A stretch of 64,000 nucleotides of DNA from Geodermatophilus africanus (GTDB lineage: Bacteria > Actinomycetota > Actinomycetes > Mycobacteriales > Geodermatophilaceae). Position numbers and translations under genes: made by a program. The stretch covers positions 186,001 to 250,000 of the forward strand of contig NZ_FNOT01000006.1 in assembly GCF_900107105.1 (NCBI RefSeq), read 5' to 3'. Below the pieces are notes generated by a model. The model saw nothing but the letters and a program-made list of their open reading frames with translations. It did no database searches and had not been told where the DNA came from. Positions 7,205 to 14,843 of this stretch are shown one piece after another; positions within the stretch are counted from its first letter, which is position 1, and the number at the start of each line of letters is the position of its first letter.

Positions 7205-7675
7205 TGACACTGCGCCAGGGCGCTCCTGCGGATCTGCTTGAAGAACGCTTTGCGGTTGTATCGCATCGACGCCTCTCGCAGGACCTCGAAGGCCTGTTCG
7301 GCGGTTACGTGCCGCTGCGACATAATCAGACCCTTGGCCTGCTCGATGACCGCCCGCGACTCCATGGCGAGGCGCAGATTGGCCGCTTCCACCGCGAGTC
7401 GGCCATGCGCCTGGGTGTTTGACCATCGCGACCGCGACGATCTCGGCGACGATCAGCGTCGCGTCCAGAGCCGCGGGTGTGGCGAAGGTCGCCGGCTTGC
7501 TCGACTACGCGTTCAGGGCGCCGATGACCGTCCCCTGGTAGGGGCACCGGGACCGACAGTGAGCTGCGTACGCCGTGCTGGAGGACCTGGGCGGTGTAGT
7601 CCGGCCACCACTGCTCGGTCCGCATGTCGTCGATGCGCAGGACCACCGCCCCTCGGCCGGCGTCCAGTTGTGGGC
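7205..7675 (-). pseudogene. Broken GAF-ANTAR regulator
   Basis: Pieces of a GAF-ANTAR protein occur in different frames of the minus strand. The GAF part (VVLRIDDMRTEQWWPDYTAQ, then HGVRSSLSVPVPLPG) shifts frame at about 7535 into GTVIGALNA, then meets an in-frame TAG. SSKPATFATPAALDATLIVA continues to about 7410, and a second shift leads into the ANTAR domain (NLRLAMESRAVIEQAKGLIM, VTAEQAFEVLREASMRYNRK). ANTAR domains bind RNA hairpins for antitermination. The gene cannot give a full-length product; the isolated ANTAR frame (start near 7392) is open but lacks its sensor. Confidence 0.75.
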
Positions 7676-7944
7676 CAGGCGCCTGTCCGGGCCTGGGGCC
7701 TGCCCTGGCGGTCTTGTCGTTCGACTGCGTGTGGTCCTGTTCGGGCCGCCCTACGCCCAGTCGGCCTCGAGCCGGGCTGGTCCCTGTGAACGCGCGCCGC
7801 GCGCCGGTGTGTTGTGCTGAACGCAGCCCGCTGTCGCGCCATTGCACGGCAGCGGGTCGGGCCGCGCGTGTGTAGAAGCCGCACGCGGGGCCGCCTGGCG
7901 CACGGGGGACTGCCCGGGCTGGCTGGTCCGTGTCAGGGTGCGGT

Positions 7945-8694
7945 GTGAGCACTCCGGGCGGTGAGAATCTGAAACAGCCGGGGCAGCCCTCGGCGCAGGA
8001 CACCGGCACGACGGCCGCTCTGGACGAGCTGGCCCGGCGACTGGCCGAGGCCGCGCGTGGCATGCAGCAGCTCGATCCTCAGCAGGTGTTGGACCGCGTC
8101 GTGAGCCTGGCGGTGGCGATGGTGCCCGGCGCCGACCAGGCCACGATCACCATGGTCCGCGCACGCCGCCACGTCTACTCAGCCGCCGCCACGGGAGACC
8201 TGGCCGCCTGGTTCGATGCCCTCCAGAACGAGACCGGTCAGGGGCCGTGCCTGGACGCCATGTGGCAACAGCAGACGGTCCGGGTCGACGACCTGGCCGC
8301 CGACCCCCGTTGGCCCGTCCTCGGCCCCCGCGCCGCAGCGCGGGGAGTGGGCAGCATGTTGTGCCTGCAACTGTTCGTCCACGAGGACACGTTGGGCGCG
8401 CTGGACCTGCTCGCCCATGAGAAGGCGGCCTTCACCGACGAGTCTGAGCACATCGGGTTGCTGCTGGCCAGCCACGCCGCCATCGCCGTCGCGGACGCCC
8501 AGAAGCTGGAACACGCAGCCATCGCCCTGGTGAACCGGGACATCATCGGGCAGGCCAAGGGCATCCTGATGGAGCGGTTCAAGATCACCGCGGATCAGGC
8601 ATTCGATGTACTAGCCAAGCTCAGCCAGGACACCAACCGAAAGCTGCACGCGATCGCGGAAGACCTCACACACGCAGGGACGCTCGACCGCTGA
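7945..8694 (+). CDS. GAF and ANTAR domain regulatory protein
   Basis: About 249 residues from GTG 7945 (an in-frame GTG at 7930 is possible). The N-terminal GAF domain (about 40-175) shows LAVAMVPGADQATITMV, ETGQGPCLDAMW and VGSMLCLQLFVHEDTLGALD. The C-terminal ANTAR domain (about 190-245) shows RDIIGQAKGILMERFKITAD and AFDVLAKLSQDTNRKLHAIA. Such proteins are one-component sensors that bind dual-hexaloop RNA. It is intact, unlike the paralogous remnant 300 bp upstream on the other strand; the pair may come from duplication or separate acquisition. It lies inside the island and its targets are unknown. Confidence 0.85.
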   Translation: MSTPGGENLKQPGQPSAQDTGTTAALDELARRLAEAARGMQQLDPQQVLDRVVSLAVAMVPGADQATITMVRARRHVYSAAATGDLAAWFDALQNETGQGPCLDAMWQQQTVRVDDLAADPRWPVLGPRAAARGVGSMLCLQLFVHEDTLGALDLLAHEKAAFTDESEHIGLLLASHAAIAVADAQKLEHAAIALVNRDIIGQAKGILMERFKITADQAFDVLAKLSQDTNRKLHAIAEDLTHAGTLDR

Positions 8695-9048
8695 CTTCCC
8701 GTCGGTCAAGATTGCAAGGACACGCCGTAGCCGGTCCGGACGGACCTGACCCGAGGTCCCAGCAGGGAATCACAGCCGCCGAGCAACCCCGGCCGACCGT
8801 CAAGTGAGCGGATCAAGCCCGGTGTGTCCCGTGGGCCGCCTCTAGGGACAGGTCCGAGGCCTCGGTCCGCCGTCCCCGCACAGGGGTCCCCTCGCGGGCA
8901 CCGGGTTTTCACCTGCTCGGGTGATCAATGTGTGCAAAGGCAGGCAGCGCATGTCCGCGGTGATCACCGTCCGCCCGTAGCGGCTGCGGCCGTCGCCGGT
9001 GACCGACGCACCGGAGCGCCGGCTGCGGCCTGCCTGTGGAGGTGCGCC
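8695..9048. other. Island gap, no gene recognised
   Basis: 354 bp between the GAF-ANTAR gene and the resolvase. I see a short palindrome (GGTCCGAGGCCTCGGTCC, about 8849-8866) but no coding sequence or RNA gene that I can support. Confidence 0.35.
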
Positions 9049-9744
9049 ATGACGGCGCTGTCGATCGGCTACGCCCGGGTATCCACCGACGCCCAGGACC
9101 TCACCGCCCAACGCGACGGGCTGCCCGCCCTCGGCGTCGACTCAGGTCGGATCTACGTCGACCACGGCCTGACCGGCACCAACCGCGAGCGCCCCGGGCT
9201 GCGCGAGGCGCTGGCCGCTTGCCGGGAGGGCGACACCTTGGTGGTGACCAAGCTCGACCGGCTGGCCCGCTCCCTGCCTGACGCACGCGCCATCGCCGAG
9301 GAGCTGACCCGGCGTCAGGTCCGGCTGAGCCTGGGCGGGTCGGTGTACGACCCGCACAATCCGGTGGGGCGGCTGCTGTGCAACGTGCTGGCGAAGGTCG
9401 CCGAGTTCGAGGCCGACCTGATCCGCCTGCGCACCCGCGAGGGCATGCGGGTGGCCAACGCGGTGAGCTTCACCGCGGGCGAGCGTATGACTGTCCCGCA
9501 AACCGAGAAACTCCCGGTGCGTGATCACGATGGTGATCGACTCGCACATCGGGTGGCCCGCCACGGCGCCCTGTCGCGCCGCCGGTTCACCGCTGCTGCC
9601 CTCGCACGCAGGCGCCGGTCCGTCGCTCTGTGTAGATCGTCCCGAGCCATAAGCGCAGCCCAGGACGCCGCGCGCTGCTACCGAAGCGGACGACGCCTAA
9701 GCCGACAAGTCGGCTCGTGTCATGGCGCGGACCAGCCGCACTGA
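9049..9744 (+). pseudogene. Serine recombinase (resolvase), C-terminally truncated
   Basis: ATG 9049 has GGAGGTG upstream. Residues 1-145 are a clear resolvase/invertase catalytic domain: GYARVSTDAQDLTAQ (with the nucleophilic Ser), VDHGLTGTNRERPGL, VVTKLDRLARSL and LAKVAEFEADLIRLRTREGM. In intact relatives a short linker and a helix-turn-helix follow (a KGRLRGK-type sequence). Here the frame instead runs into about 85 Arg-rich residues with no resemblance to a DNA-binding domain. The enzyme has lost its site-recognition part and is probably inactive. Confidence 0.75.
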
Positions 9745-9941
9745 CCCCGTGAACGGGCACCTGCGGGTCGTAACGACTGGCGGGTCGACGACGACGGTGA
9801 CCTGGATGTTTGCTGCAAGACCTATGGACATGCGCTGTGGCGCAATTCACAGTCCTGCCCGGGGTCAGGGGGAGGCTCATCAGGGCCCTACGCAGGTCAA
9901 ACGACCGACTGCAGGTTGAAATCTCTCAGCGAGGAGCCCCC

Positions 9942-10592
9942 ATGAACCGTTTCGCACGCGCCAGCCTGGTTATCGTCGCAGGCGCCGGTCTGAGCCTCAC
10001 GGCATCGCCGGCGCTGGCGCACGACGATCCCAGCTTGCCCGAGGGCAGCGGCGACTGGACTCCGATGGAGGAGCTGGACCCCGCCTACTACGACCCGATC
10101 GACATCGAGGCGTGCGGCACGACCGTCACGCTGTCCGCCGGTGACGTGACCGAGGTGGAGGGCCGGGAGACGGCACTGCCCGACGGTGACATGCTGCTCG
10201 AGCTGCGCGGCGGGTTCACCATCGACCTCACACGTCAGGACACGGGCGAGGTGATCGATGAGCTCGACATTTCCGGCCCGACAACGGAGCTGTTCAGCGC
10301 TGACGGCACGCACATCATCGGGGTCTACCACGGACCGTCGATCCTGTTCCCGTTCCCCGAGCTCGGACCGGTGGACGCCGCGGCCTTCGAGGCGGCGGGG
10401 ATCCCGGACCTGGCGTACTTCAAGAAGGGCGTCGTCACGTTCGACCTGGTCATCAACCCGGAGACCGGTGAGGCCGTCTCCGAGGAGGCTGACGTGGACG
10501 CACGCCTGCACGACTTGTGCACGTGGTTCGACGGGAACCGCGGGCACGGGAACGACCGCCACCACCACAACTCCTGGGATGACGGCCGCTGA
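9942..10592 (+). CDS. Secreted protein, unknown function
   Basis: 216 residues from ATG 9942 (Shine-Dalgarno GAGGAG). A clear Sec signal peptide (MNRFARASLVIVAGAGLSLT, cleavage after SPALA at residue about 26) is followed by an acidic globular region with two Cys (EACGTTV and LHDLCTWF) that could form a disulfide, and a His/Asn-rich tail (GHGNDRHHHN) that could bind metal. The fold was not recognised. Its stop overlaps the start of the next gene in TGATG, so the two are co-translated. Together with the two following genes it forms a run of exported small proteins inside the island. Confidence 0.7.
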   Translation: MNRFARASLVIVAGAGLSLTASPALAHDDPSLPEGSGDWTPMEELDPAYYDPIDIEACGTTVTLSAGDVTEVEGRETALPDGDMLLELRGGFTIDLTRQDTGEVIDELDISGPTTELFSADGTHIIGVYHGPSILFPFPELGPVDAAAFEAAGIPDLAYFKKGVVTFDLVINPETGEAVSEEADVDARLHDLCTWFDGNRGHGNDRHHHNSWDDGR

Positions 10593-11014
10593 TGCGCACG
10601 CTGACCAGCGCCGCACTGACCGACGCGGCCACCGTCGCACTCGCCTTCACGGCCAGCCCCGCCCTCGCCGCTCCACCGGACGAGCCGGGCAACGGCCAGG
10701 GCGCCACGGTCGACCGCTACGCCGAGTGCTTCGAGGGGGCGTGTCTCGAGACGCAGTCCGTCACGAGCACCGACGGCGACCGCGTCGTTCAGAACCGCAA
10801 GGGCTCGACGGAGTTCGAGGAGCCGGTCGGCAGCAACGACATCGTCTCCAACAAGGGGCGGGACCACATCGTGCAGACGGGCAACGTCTCGCAGCAGTCC
10901 AGCAGCGCCCAGTACACAACTGCCGACGGAACCACCTGCCGCTACGGATACAGCTCGACCCAGGCCAACGGGGAGACCCGCCAGTCCCGGGTCAACGAGC
11001 CCACGTGCATGTGA
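10592..11014 (+). CDS. Small secreted Cys-containing protein, unknown
   Basis: 140 residues; the start ATG shares its A with the upstream stop (TGATG). The signal peptide ends with SPALAAP. The mature part has two Cys close together (AECFEGACLE), a Gln/Ser/Asn-rich centre (TGNVSQQSSSAQY) and two further Cys (TTCRYGY, PTCM), suggesting two disulfides. No family was recognised. It is translationally coupled to the previous secreted protein. Confidence 0.65.
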   Translation: MRTLTSAALTDAATVALAFTASPALAAPPDEPGNGQGATVDRYAECFEGACLETQSVTSTDGDRVVQNRKGSTEFEEPVGSNDIVSNKGRDHIVQTGNVSQQSSSAQYTTADGTTCRYGYSSTQANGETRQSRVNEPTCM

Positions 11015-11024
11015 GGAGCCAGCC

Positions 11025-11342
11025 ATGAACGCACAACACTGCGCCGCCTGGTCGTCGCCGGCGTCACGGCCGGCATCGTCCTGACGGGCACGCCCGCCCT
11101 CGCCGGCCACGGAGGCGACCACCGTCCGCGTTCAGGAACGCCTCCGGAGCCGCGCGGGCTGTACCAGACCGGGCAGATCGAGTGCACCGCCACGTACCCC
11201 GGACGGCCCGAATGCACCGCCCGTGTTCGTGTGCTCGGAGGACGAGCGCCCGGAGGACGAGCGCCCGGAGCAGGCCACCTTCCCCGACACAGGAGTGCAG
11301 AACCGGGAGAACAGCTACGAGAACAACAACCCGAACGACTGA
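11025..11342 (+). pseudogene. Third small secreted protein, frameshifted
   Basis: ATG 11025 follows GAGGAG and begins in one frame. The signal-peptide-like segment (LRRLVVAGVTAGIVLTGTPA, then LAGHGGDHRP) is one frame off, and the acidic C-terminus (CSEDERPEDERPEQATFP, NRENSYENNNPND, stop at 11342) is in yet another frame. At least two frameshifts separate a start, a signal peptide and a plausible end. Its layout matches the two preceding secreted genes. A sequencing error is possible but two would be needed. Confidence 0.5.
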
Positions 11343-11344
11343 CG

Positions 11345-11417
11345 CAGGCCCTGAGGGACTCGAACCCCCAACCACCCGCTTTGGAGACGGGTGCTCTACC
11401 AGTTGAGCTAAGGACCC
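11345..11417 (-). tRNA. tRNA-Trp (CCA)
   Basis: 73 nt on the minus strand. The acceptor is GGGTCCT/AGGGCCT, starting with a G-U pair; the D-arm is GCTC/GAGC; the anticodon stem CCCGT/GCGGG contains one wobble; the loop CTCCAAA gives anticodon CCA; and the T-arm is GGGGGTTCGAGTCCCTC. All stems form. It lies inside the island, 3 bp from the end of a secreted-protein pseudogene, which is unusual for an essential single-copy tRNA. Confidence 0.88.
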
Positions 11418-11704
11418 ATGCCCGGCGGCGCCGCCCTGGCTCCCCCGACTGTTGGGTAGTTGTGGCAGCGGCACTTCCTTGACCGTCGGAATAAGCTCTC
11501 CCGACGAAAGCGGGGCGCGTCGGGGATGACCAGTCCGGGTGTCGGCATCGGCGGGTGATGCACGCTTTCCCAAGATCAGCGGTGCAGTTCGGCGTCACCG
11601 GCTGAGATGGCCTGGAAGCTGCGCGGCAACGCCGACTGCTCGTTCCGATCGCAGTCGGCGTCGTCGTGGGCCTGGACGGGCGCTCGCCGTCCTGGCGGGC
11701 GGGC

Positions 11705-12045
11705 TCAACCGATATCGGCGCGTCGGCCGACCTTCGCCGGCCCGGCGGCCGTCCATGCGTCGGCCTTGCGAGGCCGGTAGGCAGCACCGCCGGCGTTGAG
11801 CCGGTCGGCGACGTCCCGCCAGCGCAGCCCGTCGGCGCGCAGGTCACGGACGGCGACCAGCACGCGCTGCTCGCGGGCGACCTCGCCGTCCTTGGACCAG
11901 CCGAACGGGTAGCGCCCGACGGCCTTCCCGCCCTGTGCGGCCTTGGCGCGTCGGCCGTCGCGCAGGCGCTTGATGATCAGCGGTCGATCCAGCTCCGCGA
12001 AGACGCCGGCCATCTGCCGCACGGCCGTGTGCATCGCGCGGGACG
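11705..12045 (-). pseudogene. Serine recombinase fragment
   Basis: The minus-strand frame encodes RQMAGVFAELDRPLIIKRLR, then GRRAKAAQGGKAVGRYPFGW and VLVAVRDLRADGLRWRDVAD. This is the region after the catalytic domain of a recombinase, including the linker helix (compare ELERxLIxxRxxxGRxAKAxxGG). The catalytic N-terminus is absent; the similarity stops near 12045, where a nucleotidyltransferase remnant on the other strand begins. It is not a fragment of the 9049 resolvase, because the linker type differs. Confidence 0.65.
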
Positions 12046-12363
12046 GTGGGAGGCCGGCTTCACCCTGGACATCGCGCACAAGGCGGTGTCACGGGCGGAT
12101 ACCGCCTACGTGGCCGGCTGCGTGTTCCGTGCGGTGCTCCTGTGCGCGCACGCCCTGCACGGGTGGGCCGGGCGGTGGCTGGTCAACGAGAAGGGCGCGA
12201 TCGCCTCGGCCGGGCGCCTGCCTGCGGCGCCACCGGGCTTCACCGTCCGGGCCCACGGCGTCCTGGCCCATCTCGGGACCAGCCCGAGCAGCTGCAGGCA
12301 GCGATCACTGCCGCTCAGGCGCTGCTCGACGACGTCCGCGCCATCTGCACACCGCCCCACTAG
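12046..12363 (+). pseudogene. Nucleotidyltransferase C-terminal fragment
   Basis: The plus strand carries a C-terminal piece resembling DUF4037/kanamycin-type nucleotidyltransferase proteins: ADTAYVAGCVFRAVLLCAHA, then WLVNEKGAIASAGRLPAAPP and VLAHLGTSP. After about 12285 the matching sequence continues in another frame (QLQAAITAAQALLDDV, stop near 12363). No start or nucleotide-binding GSxxxG motif is present, so it is dead. It abuts the recombinase fragment on the opposite strand, marking an old rearrangement. Confidence 0.55.
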
Positions 12364-12637
12364 CCGATCGACTAGTGGAACGGGGCCGATAGGCGCGGTC
12401 AACTCCCCCGTCCGCTGACCTCCCGTACCCGGTGCCCGGTGCCCGCGTCCCCGTCAGCGGCGTTGGCCGTTGCCGCCGTAGGTGGCGCGGCGAGAACCCC
12501 GACACCAGCCTGGACCGGCTGGCCACCGCGGCCACCGGACGGCGGTGACCTTCCCTGCGCCCTCGGACACCGGCCGCCTCGACCAGCACCGCGCCGTCCG
12601 CCGCGTGCCATGGCAGGTTGTGCGGCAGGCTGGCCGG
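12364..12637. other. Island gap, nothing recognised
   Basis: About 270 bp with open but unconvincing frames on both strands. I can support no gene, RNA or repeat here. Confidence 0.3.
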
Positions 12638-13135
12638 GTGAGCGAAGCGGAGCTGCGCGGCCTGGTCAAGTGGAGCGTTCAGGACGCGCCGCCCGAGGCC
12701 CGCGCAGGGCGGGTGCTCGGCACCGTGCTGCATGCCGTCTCCGCCGTGGTCACCCTGGGCGCGGACGCTGCCGTCGGCGCCCGCCGCCCGACCTGGACGG
12801 TGCCCGCGGACCCGGCCGCCTACCTGGACCTCGGCGTCGTCCGGCTGCACTGGCCGGCATCCGGCCCGGGCGAGTTGGTAGCGGCCTCACGGGAGGGCGT
12901 CTGGGCGGTCGCGCCGGGACGCCCGCCTCGGGCGCTGCCGGTCGGGTCGTGGCAGGTGGTCCGCGCCGTGCCGGACACCGGCTCCCGGCGGCCACGGCAG
13001 GCCGGTGCGCCGTGGCAGCTCGAGGTCACCGACGGCACGAGCACTGGGACGCTCGCCGGTGCCTGGCTCGCGCTGGCCTGGATCGGCTCCGTCGCCGGCT
13101 GGCCCGTGCCGGCCGACCCCGGGGCCGGCACGTGA
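12638..13135 (+). CDS. Hypothetical protein in island
   Basis: 165 residues from GTG 12638 (VSEAELRGLVKWSVQDAPPE). There is no signal peptide; a weak hydrophobic stretch occurs near the end (LAGAWLALAWIGSVAGW). Trp-rich beta-like segments (RRPTWTVPADPAAYLDLGVV, VGSWQVVRAV, PWQLEVTD) suggest a small beta fold. No family was recognised. Third-position GC use is normal for the genome, so it is likely a real gene and the last one before the right attachment site. Confidence 0.5.
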   Translation: MSEAELRGLVKWSVQDAPPEARAGRVLGTVLHAVSAVVTLGADAAVGARRPTWTVPADPAAYLDLGVVRLHWPASGPGELVAASREGVWAVAPGRPPRALPVGSWQVVRAVPDTGSRRPRQAGAPWQLEVTDGTSTGTLAGAWLALAWIGSVAGWPVPADPGAGT

Positions 13136-13284
13136 ACGACTGCTCGTTCGACGCCTCCGTCGCCGAGCGCTCCCACGCGCGGCCGCAGCCCGGCGTCAGT
13201 GCGCCAGTGAGGTCGCGCAGGGTGCTGTGAGCGGCCGGGGATCGAGGCCACGTCATTGACCGCACACAACCGTGTACCTCAGGT

Positions 13285-13308
13285 CAGTTCGACAACTACC
13301 GCTGACCT
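13285..13308 (+). repeat. attR: 24-bp direct repeat
   Basis: Perfect copy of the yajQ 3' end at 6774-6797, here with no yajQ reading frame upstream. It marks the right boundary of the island. Confidence 0.8.
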
Positions 13309-13315
13309 CCGCGCC

Positions 13316-13352
13316 GGTCCTCGGCCGGCGGGCCGGGCACCAGCCGAGGACC
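13316..13352. terminator. Hairpin terminator, probably the original yajQ terminator
   Basis: GGTCCTCGGC pairs with GCCGAGGACC across a 17-nt GC-rich loop. It lies 7 bp after the right attachment site and 1 bp before the end of the convergent aminotransferase gene, so before the island inserted it would have followed the yajQ stop by about 20 bp. Confidence 0.7.
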
Positions 13353-13353
13353 G

Positions 13354-14715
13354 CTACACCGACGCCATCGCGCGCGGTCGGACCCGCGGGACGTAGTCGC
13401 CGCGCTCGTCGAGCACGTACCGCTCGGCGCCCGCCGGATCGGCGGCGATCTCCCGCAGGGCCTGACCCAGGAGCGGGATGTCGGTGAGGTAGGTCTGCCG
13501 GTTCGCGCTGACCCGCACCGCCCCGGGGAGCCGGTGGCGGGCCCCGGCGCGGACGTCGGCGTGGAACCGGTCGACCTCGGCGTCGGACAGGCCGAGCAGC
13601 CGGCCCATGTACGGGTGCGCGCAGAAGCAGCCGCTGCGCGTGCCGATCGCGTACTCGTTGGCCAACCGGGCGGCCAGCAGCCCGTGCGGCACACCCTCCA
13701 GGTTGAAGGCGGCGACCGGCAGCCGGTCCCCGGTCACCGGGCCCAGGCGGTGCAGCCCGGGCACGGAGCGCAGCTCGGAGTCGAGCGCCCGCACCAGGTG
13801 GTCCTCGTGCGCGCGCACCGACGACCAGCCGTCGCTGCGGAGCTCGTCGGCGGCCGCGGTGAGGGCGACGACGCCGACGACGTTGGGAGAGCCGGCGTCG
13901 TCGCGGTCGGGGCCGTCCGCCCAGACGACGTCGTCGAACGAGACTGCGCCCACCGCTCCCCCTCCGACGAGGAAGGGCTCCCCGTCGGCGAGGAGGGCGC
14001 GCGGCGCGACCAGCGCGCCGGCGCCGAAGGGCGCGTACATCTTGTGGCCCGAGAACGCGATGACGTCGATGCCCAGGGCGGTGATGTCCACCGGGCGGTG
14101 CGGCACCAGCTGAGCGCCGTCGACCACGACCAGGACGCCGCGCTGGCGTGCCGCGGCGGCGATGGCGCGCAGGTCCGGCAACCAGCCGGTGACGTTGGAA
14201 CCGCCGGTGACGGCCAGCACGCGGGGCCTCGGGTGCTGGTCCAGCGCGGCCTCGACGGCGGCGACGTCGAAGGTCCCGCTCGTGTCGACGTCGACGACCC
14301 GCAGCCGGGCGTGCCGCCGCCACGGCAGCAGGTTGGCGTGGTGCTCCACTGCCGTGGTCACGACGACGTCGTCCTTGGTCAGCCCGAGCCGGAAGGCCAG
14401 CAGGTTGAGCGCCTCGGTGGTGTTGCGCGGGAAGAGCGCCAGGTGCGTGCGCGGGTCGCCGCCGACGAAGCGCACCATGATCTCCCGCGCCTCCTCGTAC
14501 CGCTTGCTCGTGAGCTGCGACCGGATGCCGGCGCCGCGGTGGACGCTCGCGTACCAGGGCAGGAACTCCTGGACCGCTTGCGCGACGGCCACCGACGCCG
14601 AGCTCGTGGCAGCGGTGTCGAGGTCGACGTACTGGCGCGGCCCGCCGTCCAGCACGGACACCCACAGGTCGTCGCCCACGTGCTGGCCGGCGGTGAAGGA
14701 CAGGGGGATCTCCAT
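13354..14715 (-). CDS. Class-V aminotransferase, cysteine-desulfurase-like
   Basis: 453 residues from ATG 14715 (further in-frame upstream starts exist). A PLP fold-type I enzyme: YVDLDTAATSSASVAVAQAV near the N-terminus, NTTEALNLLAFRLGLTKDDV, VVVDGAQLVPHRPVDI, and the PLP lysine in AFSGHKMYAPFGAGALV. The C-terminal loop has TRSGCFCAHPYMGRLLGL, with two Cys where SufS/Csd enzymes have the RSGxHCAQP active-site Cys. It could be a cysteine desulfurase or a related lyase. No suf or molybdopterin genes are nearby, so the substrate is open. Confidence 0.78.
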   Translation of the reverse strand: MEIPLSFTAGQHVGDDLWVSVLDGGPRQYVDLDTAATSSASVAVAQAVQEFLPWYASVHRGAGIRSQLTSKRYEEAREIMVRFVGGDPRTHLALFPRNTTEALNLLAFRLGLTKDDVVVTTAVEHHANLLPWRRHARLRVVDVDTSGTFDVAAVEAALDQHPRPRVLAVTGGSNVTGWLPDLRAIAAAARQRGVLVVVDGAQLVPHRPVDITALGIDVIAFSGHKMYAPFGAGALVAPRALLADGEPFLVGGGAVGAVSFDDVVWADGPDRDDAGSPNVVGVVALTAAADELRSDGWSSVRAHEDHLVRALDSELRSVPGLHRLGPVTGDRLPVAAFNLEGVPHGLLAARLANEYAIGTRSGCFCAHPYMGRLLGLSDAEVDRFHADVRAGARHRLPGAVRVSANRQTYLTDIPLLGQALREIAADPAGAERYVLDERGDYVPRVRPRAMASV

Positions 14716-14843
14716 GGCAACCTGATCGACACCCCACCGCAGAACTTGAACGACCGGGCGGACATCCCCCCGAAGGGTCATGGGCGCGACCGCCGTCACA
14801 CGGACCGCTCAAGCCGGGGCGCGTCGCCCCCGATCTGACCGGC

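Larger units (their letters stand above)
6774..13308. mobile_element. Decayed integrative island inserted at the yajQ 3' end
   Basis: About 6.5 kb between two copies of a 24-bp direct repeat. The left copy completes yajQ; the right copy is an orphan fragment of the yajQ 3' end, followed by a hairpin (13316-13352) that looks like the original yajQ terminator. The content is accessory: broken and intact GAF-ANTAR genes, a truncated resolvase, small secreted proteins, a tRNA-Trp, a recombinase remnant fused to a nucleotidyltransferase fragment and an unknown protein. No complete integrase remains, so the element is probably not mobile on its own. Coding density is low and several genes are frameshifted, unlike the flanks. 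Confidence 0.75.

Noticed and set aside
9490-9744. Tail of the resolvase frame as a new domain
   Set aside because: Arg-rich with no predicted structure and no helix-turn-helix; better explained as read-through into unrelated DNA after truncation.
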